Origin: an uncultured Bacteroidales bacterium
GTDB lineage: Bacteria; Bacteroidota; Bacteroidia; Bacteroidales; Bacteroidaceae
Direction: 5' to 3'
Assembly: GCA_902763865.1 (NCBI GenBank)
Contig: CACWTR010000005.1
Coordinates: 1 to 64,000, forward strand
Length of the DNA stretch: 64,000 nt
The position numbers and the translations under genes are program-made. Each line of letters starts with the position of its first letter. The first letter of the stretch is position 1. Shown here one piece after another: positions 61,870 to 64,000 of the stretch. Under the pieces are notes generated by a model. It searched no databases. It saw nothing but the letters and a program-made list of their open reading frames with translations, and was not told the origin of the DNA.

Positions 61870-63357
61870 ATGAATACTATTAAACCTACAGACGCATACA
61901 AGTCTTTCCTTCACTTTATAAATCTTATTGAGAGCGACAATCCCACTTACACGATAGATTTCTTAAAAAAAGAAAGTTCGTTTTCTGTCGATGCCAAATT
62001 CAAAATTGTAGATAATGGAGATTACGAGCTGTCTTTCTCGACAAAAGAAGTCATTCCTCCCCAAACATTTCACAACTTCCTTACCATTATACAATCTGAA
62101 TTGTATAACATTGTGTTTGAGAATATCTATAACCAGCAAGTACAAATAAAGATAAGTAACTCTGAAAGTTCTGTAGAATATCGAATAACGACAAAATCCT
62201 TTCGCAGTACGATAGAAGACACTTTGGATGATACTTATTTTTGTTCATTTTTTAAATACGACCATAATGTGTTTAATCCAGATAAAACATGTATTTTAGG
62301 TTTCAGCCACAAACCTATTGAGATAAAAATAGAAGAGTGTGAACTAATAATCTTTTGGGGTGACAAGACAGCAACAGATGGCACTACTAAAGATGAAAGA
62401 TACCTAATGTTTTTTTCCAAGAACAAAACTAAACAAACAACATTCAACAGATTGGTTGATGCAATTAGAGTTACATGGGGATTAATTTCGGGGTATTATA
62501 TAGGAAAAAATGTGTATTATTTATCATGTAAGCCGGAATTAGGTTTGAGTGAATTGAACTTTTCCTATAATAACTTACAAGAGGAAATTATTACATATCG
62601 TGGGATGTTAGATTCAAAATTGTACGATAACATACCTGAAGATGAAACGCATCTTACGATTGTTGAGTTTGAACGCTTAGTCACTCTTTTTTATAACAAC
62701 GATTCTTTTCATAGGGCTGGATTATTTCTAATTCACGCAAGCAAAGATGTTGGCTTATCAAAAGGTGGAATGGCTGCTGTAGCATTAGAAACAATTACAG
62801 GAGAAATAGAAAGAAATGTAAACGCGAAGAAGAGAGGTGATACAAACGAGTTTAAATTGCCTGAAGCATTAAATAAAGAACTAGAAAATGTTATTACTCG
62901 ATTCAAAGAGGCAAATAAAATAACCGATAAGCAACAACAACACTACTTAAAGAAATTGGAGAATTTCTCAACTCCTTTTAACTCAGATAAACTATCCAAC
63001 CCGTTTAGACTACTTAAAATTACATTGTCTAAAACAGAAAAAGGCATCATTGAAAATAGAAACAAAATACTGCACGGCAGTTTACCTAAGAAGGGCAGAG
63101 GCTTAGAGTTCGTTGCTAATCTAAATGATGACGAACTTGTATTTTACGTATCCAATAAGTTAATTATGCTTTGTACGATGTTGTTATTCAGAATGGCCGA
63201 CAAAAATATCGACAAACGCATCAATGACTGGGGGGTAACCATTATTGTTAAGAAACACTTGATTGAGAAGGGAAAATATATAGGGAATGGCGGAATAAAA
63301 CATCGAATGATATCTGAAATGAATCCAATGGAAGATTCACCAGAATGGCTGGCATAG
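61870..63357 (+). CDS. ApeA-like protein with C-terminal HEPN domain
   Basis: 495 residues. The N-terminal part (about 1-290) is beta-rich with no signal peptide and resembles the N-terminal domain of ApeA-type anti-phage proteins (SFSVDAKFKIVDNGDYELSF, LVDAIRVTWGLISGYYIGKN). The C-terminal part is helical and ends in a HEPN domain with the RNase motif Rx4H: R397 and H402 in IIENRNKILHGSLP. HEPN proteins of this class act as RNases in defence. The start lies 4 bp after the iscB stop, so the two are almost certainly one operon. It could be an abortive-infection effector or an independent defence gene; the link to IscB is inference. Assignment to ApeA is from motif and length. Confidence 0.8.
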   Translation: MNTIKPTDAYKSFLHFINLIESDNPTYTIDFLKKESSFSVDAKFKIVDNGDYELSFSTKEVIPPQTFHNFLTIIQSELYNIVFENIYNQQVQIKISNSESSVEYRITTKSFRSTIEDTLDDTYFCSFFKYDHNVFNPDKTCILGFSHKPIEIKIEECELIIFWGDKTATDGTTKDERYLMFFSKNKTKQTTFNRLVDAIRVTWGLISGYYIGKNVYYLSCKPELGLSELNFSYNNLQEEIITYRGMLDSKLYDNIPEDETHLTIVEFERLVTLFYNNDSFHRAGLFLIHASKDVGLSKGGMAAVALETITGEIERNVNAKKRGDTNEFKLPEALNKELENVITRFKEANKITDKQQQHYLKKLENFSTPFNSDKLSNPFRLLKITLSKTEKGIIENRNKILHGSLPKKGRGLEFVANLNDDELVFYVSNKLIMLCTMLLFRMADKNIDKRINDWGVTIIVKKHLIEKGKYIGNGGIKHRMISEMNPMEDSPEWLA

Positions 63358-63482
63358 TCAATGCTCACATCAGAAACCTTGTTAGAAACAATGGTTTTAA
63401 TGGCGTATCATTCTCTGAAGCCGTAATAAATTCAGAGGCTTATAAATTAGATATCCAACCTTATAATTTTCCTAATCAATAA
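63345..63482 (+). CDS. 45-residue ORF overlapping the ApeA-like gene
   Basis: ATG at 63345, 13 bp before the end of the ApeA-like stop codon, reading MAGIVNAHIRNLVRNNGFNG and ending DIQPYNFPNQ. The overlap suggests translational coupling. The sequence has no recognisable domain. It may be a small partner, or the start of a gene cut short by a rearrangement; the stop is followed 7 bp later by the end of a convergent gene. Confidence 0.4.
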   Translation: MAGIVNAHIRNLVRNNGFNGVSFSEAVINSEAYKLDIQPYNFPNQ

Positions 63483-63488
63483 CTTATA

Positions 63489-63974
63489 TCATTCATCAAT
63501 GTGTAACGTGATAGCATGATACTCTTTCAGGTACTTTACCAAAGGCTCGTAAGCCGATAATGAACGAGATTTTCGAGGAACGACCTTTATCAAGTCGGCC
63601 AATGACATGCTATAAGTACCAGCATCATAGAACGAGCCGAAGAATTTCTTAAGAGCTTTGATGGACTTCAAATAGTTTTTATTGATGACGCTCTTCTCCA
63701 TGAGAAGTCTTAGTTTTATTTCCAGTTTCATTGACTGATCATCACTAGCAACATCTTCAATAAAACCAGCAATTGGTATTCTCCAGTATTGGTTAGCGAT
63801 AAACGCATCATCTATGTATCCAATAACAGAATTCATGTCAGTACGTATTGCAACTTGATTCTTTTTGTAAAGCTCCCCAAATGTATCGAATGTTACGGTA
63901 TGGCCGATATTCCGCTTTATAAAATCTGAATATCTTTTATACTGTTCGTTGGAACAAATAGTTGATAATATCAA
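63489..63974 (-). CDS. Hypothetical protein, 5' end uncertain
   Basis: 161 residues from a TTG next to an in-frame TGA (63975-63977), so the start is not convincing; the next ATG is about 47 residues in. Either the gene uses TTG or it is a 5'-truncated or frameshifted piece of a longer gene that continues past the window. The sequence is soluble and mixed helical (VASDDQSMKLEIKLRLLMEK, KSIKALKKFFGSFYDAGTYS). It is convergent with the iscB operon and AT-rich like it. I do not recognise a family. Confidence 0.55.
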   Translation of the reverse strand: MILSTICSNEQYKRYSDFIKRNIGHTVTFDTFGELYKKNQVAIRTDMNSVIGYIDDAFIANQYWRIPIAGFIEDVASDDQSMKLEIKLRLLMEKSVINKNYLKSIKALKKFFGSFYDAGTYSMSLADLIKVVPRKSRSLSAYEPLVKYLKEYHAITLHIDE

Positions 63975-64000
63975 ATCAGTTTGATATGGAAGAGTGTATG

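Noticed and set aside
59000..64000. IS200/IS605 tnpA, cas1, cas2 or cas9 near iscB
   Set aside because: I looked for a Y1 transposase HUH motif and for Cas1/Cas2-type genes in all readable frames of 59-64 kb and found none. They may lie outside the window.
1..64000. tRNA or rRNA genes
   Set aside because: I saw no cloverleaf with a conserved T-loop or any rRNA landmark in the intergenic gaps, but I could not run a covariance search.

Overview
The window comes from a Bacteroidales genome, most like Prevotella and relatives. Supporting signs are -7 boxes of the TAnnTTTG type in front of many genes, a glutamine synthetase of the type III class, an arabinose operon in araD-araA-araB order with an FGGY kinase, and secreted proteins ending in a short tail of the pattern Y-x-[IL]-x-G-[QR]-R followed by G-[LI]-[YT]-I and K. 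Most of the window is GC-rich, but three stretches are clearly AT-richer: the mntA-hepT pair (about 20.0-20.7 kb), the dinD region (about 32.4-33.8 kb) and everything right of about 59 kb.

Layout. 1-1441 is an IS4-family insertion sequence. 1.4-9.2 kb (minus strand) carries an OmpA-like protein, then tatA, a Tat-signal Gfo/Idh/MocA oxidoreductase, a DUF1080 protein, a TIM-barrel isomerase-like protein and tatC in transcription order, plus a secreted TPR protein. 9.6-19.5 kb (plus) has a cation antiporter and a tightly packed secretion set: M60-like metallopeptidase, DUF6057-like membrane protein, CXXCH lipoprotein and GH30 glycosidase. 20-24.4 kb has an MntA-HepT toxin-antitoxin pair and two Omp28-like secreted proteins. 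24.4-32.2 kb has araDAB and a divergent GH5-GH43 fusion enzyme. 32.5-46.5 kb has dinD, an MBL hydrolase, rsmG, an NhaC-type antiporter, kdgK-eda, an ECF sigma factor run with large surface proteins, map and tsaD. 46.9-59 kb has tamB, glnA (type III), the agmatine-to-putrescine genes aguA and aguB, a Nif3-like protein, a zinc-ribbon coiled-coil protein and a solute-binding lipoprotein.

The most notable region is 59.9-63.5 kb. A six-repeat CRISPR array (36-bp repeats, 29-30-bp spacers) runs without a break into a structured RNA region of about 240 nt, and this directly precedes an intact iscB gene (RuvC and HNH residues all present). Four bases after iscB lies an ApeA-like gene with a HEPN Rx4H motif. 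There is no cas1, cas2, cas9 or tnpA in view. The last CRISPR repeat takes part in the first predicted stem of the RNA, so each transcript could place a spacer as the guide in front of an IscB omega-RNA scaffold. I read this as a CRISPR-associated IscB defence locus with a HEPN partner.

Other unexplained structure: two copies of an array of four 19-bp palindromes spaced exactly 21 bp apart (about 1.5 and 32.4 kb); two collinear 377-bp intergenic repeats (46.5 and 55.9 kb); short tandem repeats at many gene junctions, one of which inserts about 37 residues in TsaD; and a tamB gene with no ATG or GTG start, in frame behind the glnA stop.
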